From Euryarchaeota archaeon UBA102 (GTDB lineage Archaea > Thermoplasmatota > Poseidoniia > MGIII > CG-Epi1), in the NCBI GenBank assembly GCA_002509225.1, contig DAHL01000026.1, positions 16,221 to 24,130 on the forward strand: a DNA stretch of 7,910 bases, written 5' to 3'. The first letter of the stretch is position 1; every line of letters begins with the position of its first letter. Under the pieces are notes generated by a model that was not told the origin of the DNA, made no database searches, and was given only the letters and a program-made list of their open reading frames with translations. Positions 7,141 to 7,910 of the stretch are shown one piece after another. A program made the position numbers and the translations under genes.

Positions 7141-7150
7141 TTCTTAAAGA
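7141..7150 (-). promoter_or_regulatory. Likely TATA box of the trkA-trkH unit
   Basis: TCTTTAAGAA on the minus strand is centred about 27 bases before ATG 7119, the distance expected when transcription starts at or next to the initiation codon. This both suggests a promoter in the 50-base DUF368-trkA gap and helps choose ATG 7119 over TTG 7131, since a start near 7119 would leave the TTG outside the mRNA. No Shine-Dalgarno is present, in agreement with a leaderless message. Confidence 0.42.
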
Positions 7151-7169
7151 TTGTCTGTAGTAAAATAAC

Positions 7170-7910
7170 TCATTTATTCAGTAAAACTGTGCTTTTTTTG
7201 AGATATATTATTAGATTTTCAATTAAAAAACCAAAAATAATGAATAGTGAAATGAATAGTAAAGATTCGTTAGAAAAATCTGCGTTATTGAAGGTGGTAT
7301 TAACAAGAGGTCCTTGATGAATATCGTAATTAGATTTTAGTGGCCATAGAGTTTTCAAAGAGCCTGCCAAAATTCCAGTCATAACTGCCATAGTTTCTGA
7401 ATGATGATTTTTTAAAGAATATTGAAGAAGAGGAAGTATTGTGAATAAACAGAAAACCCCACCAACGAAAAATGGAATTAGATTTAGAAATGAACCATCG
7501 TGAAAAGAGCTTGCAATGTAAGAATATTGGCCTAAAATAACTAAAACCATTGCACCACTTAGCCCTGGCAAAAGCATAGCAGTTAAACTTAGTATGCCAG
7601 AAAGGAATAAAATGTAAACTGTGGAATCACCAGAAAAAAAACTTAATCCTAATAGTAGATAAGTTAGTATTGCAAAGCAAAATGCAGTAATTAGATTGTT
7701 TTTATTTGGATTTTCTATATCACCCCATAAGCGAGGTAAGCTAGCAAAAACTAAGCCGAAAAAGAAGCCGTACAACATAGGAGCTGTGCTGGATTGTCTC
7801 AATGCACCAGGACTATCAGTTGAGCCTACTAGAAACAGAGTGACAAAGTAATATGAAATTAAAATGCCTGTAGCTAATGGAAGCAGAAAATAGAGATGTT
7901 TTTTTGGAGA
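7170..7910 (-). CDS. DUF368 family membrane protein (PopT-like polyprenyl-phosphate translocase family), 5' end beyond window
   Basis: I read 246 residues; the frame stays open through the right edge, so the start and the first DUF368 half are missing. An in-frame TTG at 7802 is not a convincing start because clear family sequence (LLPLATGILISYYF) lies upstream of it. Hallmarks seen are FFFGLVFASLPRLW (49-62), the second re-entrant motif LLPGLSGAMVLVILGQYSYI (113-132), and TGILAGSLKTLWPLK (178-192). About six hydrophobic membrane spans are visible, with a last helix at about 215-236. Bacterial DUF368 members (PopT) have been implicated in returning undecaprenyl phosphate across the membrane; in an archaeon the cargo would be a dolichyl-type phosphate, which is inference. 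The missing first PGxSGG repeat is off-window, not a defect. It precedes trkA by 50 bases on the same strand and may be cotranscribed with it. Confidence 0.9.
   Translation of the reverse strand, partial: SPKKHLYFLLPLATGILISYYFVTLFLVGSTDSPGALRQSSTAPMLYGFFFGLVFASLPRLWGDIENPNKNNLITAFCFAILTYLLLGLSFFSGDSTVYILFLSGILSLTAMLLPGLSGAMVLVILGQYSYIASSFHDGSFLNLIPFFVGGVFCLFTILPLLQYSLKNHHSETMAVMTGILAGSLKTLWPLKSNYDIHQGPLVNTTFNNADFSNESLLFISLFIIFGFLIENLIIYLKKSTVLLNK

Noticed and set aside
7114..7317. Plus-strand open frame of 67 codons across the trkA start and the end of DUF368
   Set aside because: It overlaps two well-supported genes on the other strand and has no family-like sequence; its basic, low-complexity translation reflects antisense of membrane-helix codons.
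7800..7802. TTG at 7802 as the start of the DUF368 gene
   Set aside because: The frame stays open for another 36 codons to the window edge and those codons encode typical DUF368 membrane sequence, so the true start lies outside the window.

Overview
The window looks like chromosomal DNA from an AT-rich euryarchaeon. The evidence is a family-D DNA polymerase small subunit (DP1) placed head-to-head with an Orc1/Cdc6 replication initiator; PolD is archaeal, and this neighbourhood is typical of Euryarchaeota. The very short intergenic gaps, the TATA-like elements about 26-31 bases ahead of several starts (pointing to leaderless or short-leader mRNAs) and the general style of the proteins would suit a marine Thermoplasmata-type lineage such as Marine Group II or III. 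That placement is inference only and needs a tree.

Layout. Positions 1-899 (minus) hold a glycosyltransferase of the GT4 type, cut off by the left edge. Positions 961-2415 (minus) hold DP1, with all calcineurin-like phosphodiesterase motifs of the PolD 3'-5' proofreading exonuclease intact. An 81-base gap follows. It must carry divergent promoters for DP1 and the initiator, and it contains a degenerate origin-recognition-box-like sequence. Positions 2497-3771 (plus) encode Orc1/Cdc6. Its stop overlaps by four bases the stop of a convergent small hydrophilic protein of unknown function (3768-4133, minus), whose C-terminus carries a Trp/Gly repeat of four-residue period.

Positions 4185-7119 (minus) encode a Trk-type potassium uptake pair, trkA then trkH, separated by one base and probably translationally coupled. 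Upstream of trkA on the same strand (7170-7910, start beyond the right edge) is a DUF368 membrane protein, a family that includes the polyprenyl-phosphate translocase PopT. DUF368, trkA, trkH and the small protein are all co-directional with gaps of 50, 1 and 51 bases, so they may share transcripts, although trkA and the small protein each have their own TATA-like element.

Functionally there are two themes. One is replication (DP1 plus Orc1/Cdc6, possibly beside an origin). The other is the cell envelope and ion homeostasis (Trk potassium uptake, a lipid-carrier flippase family protein, and a glycosyltransferase at the far end). The least expected signals are an EF-hand/dockerin-like loop inserted after the first pore loop of TrkH, the Trp/Gly repeat in the unknown protein with its matching 12-base DNA repeat, and the possible origin box between DP1 and cdc6. 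No RNA gene, CRISPR array, insertion sequence or gene-free stretch over 100 bases was seen. I see no clear-cut new defence or mobile system here.
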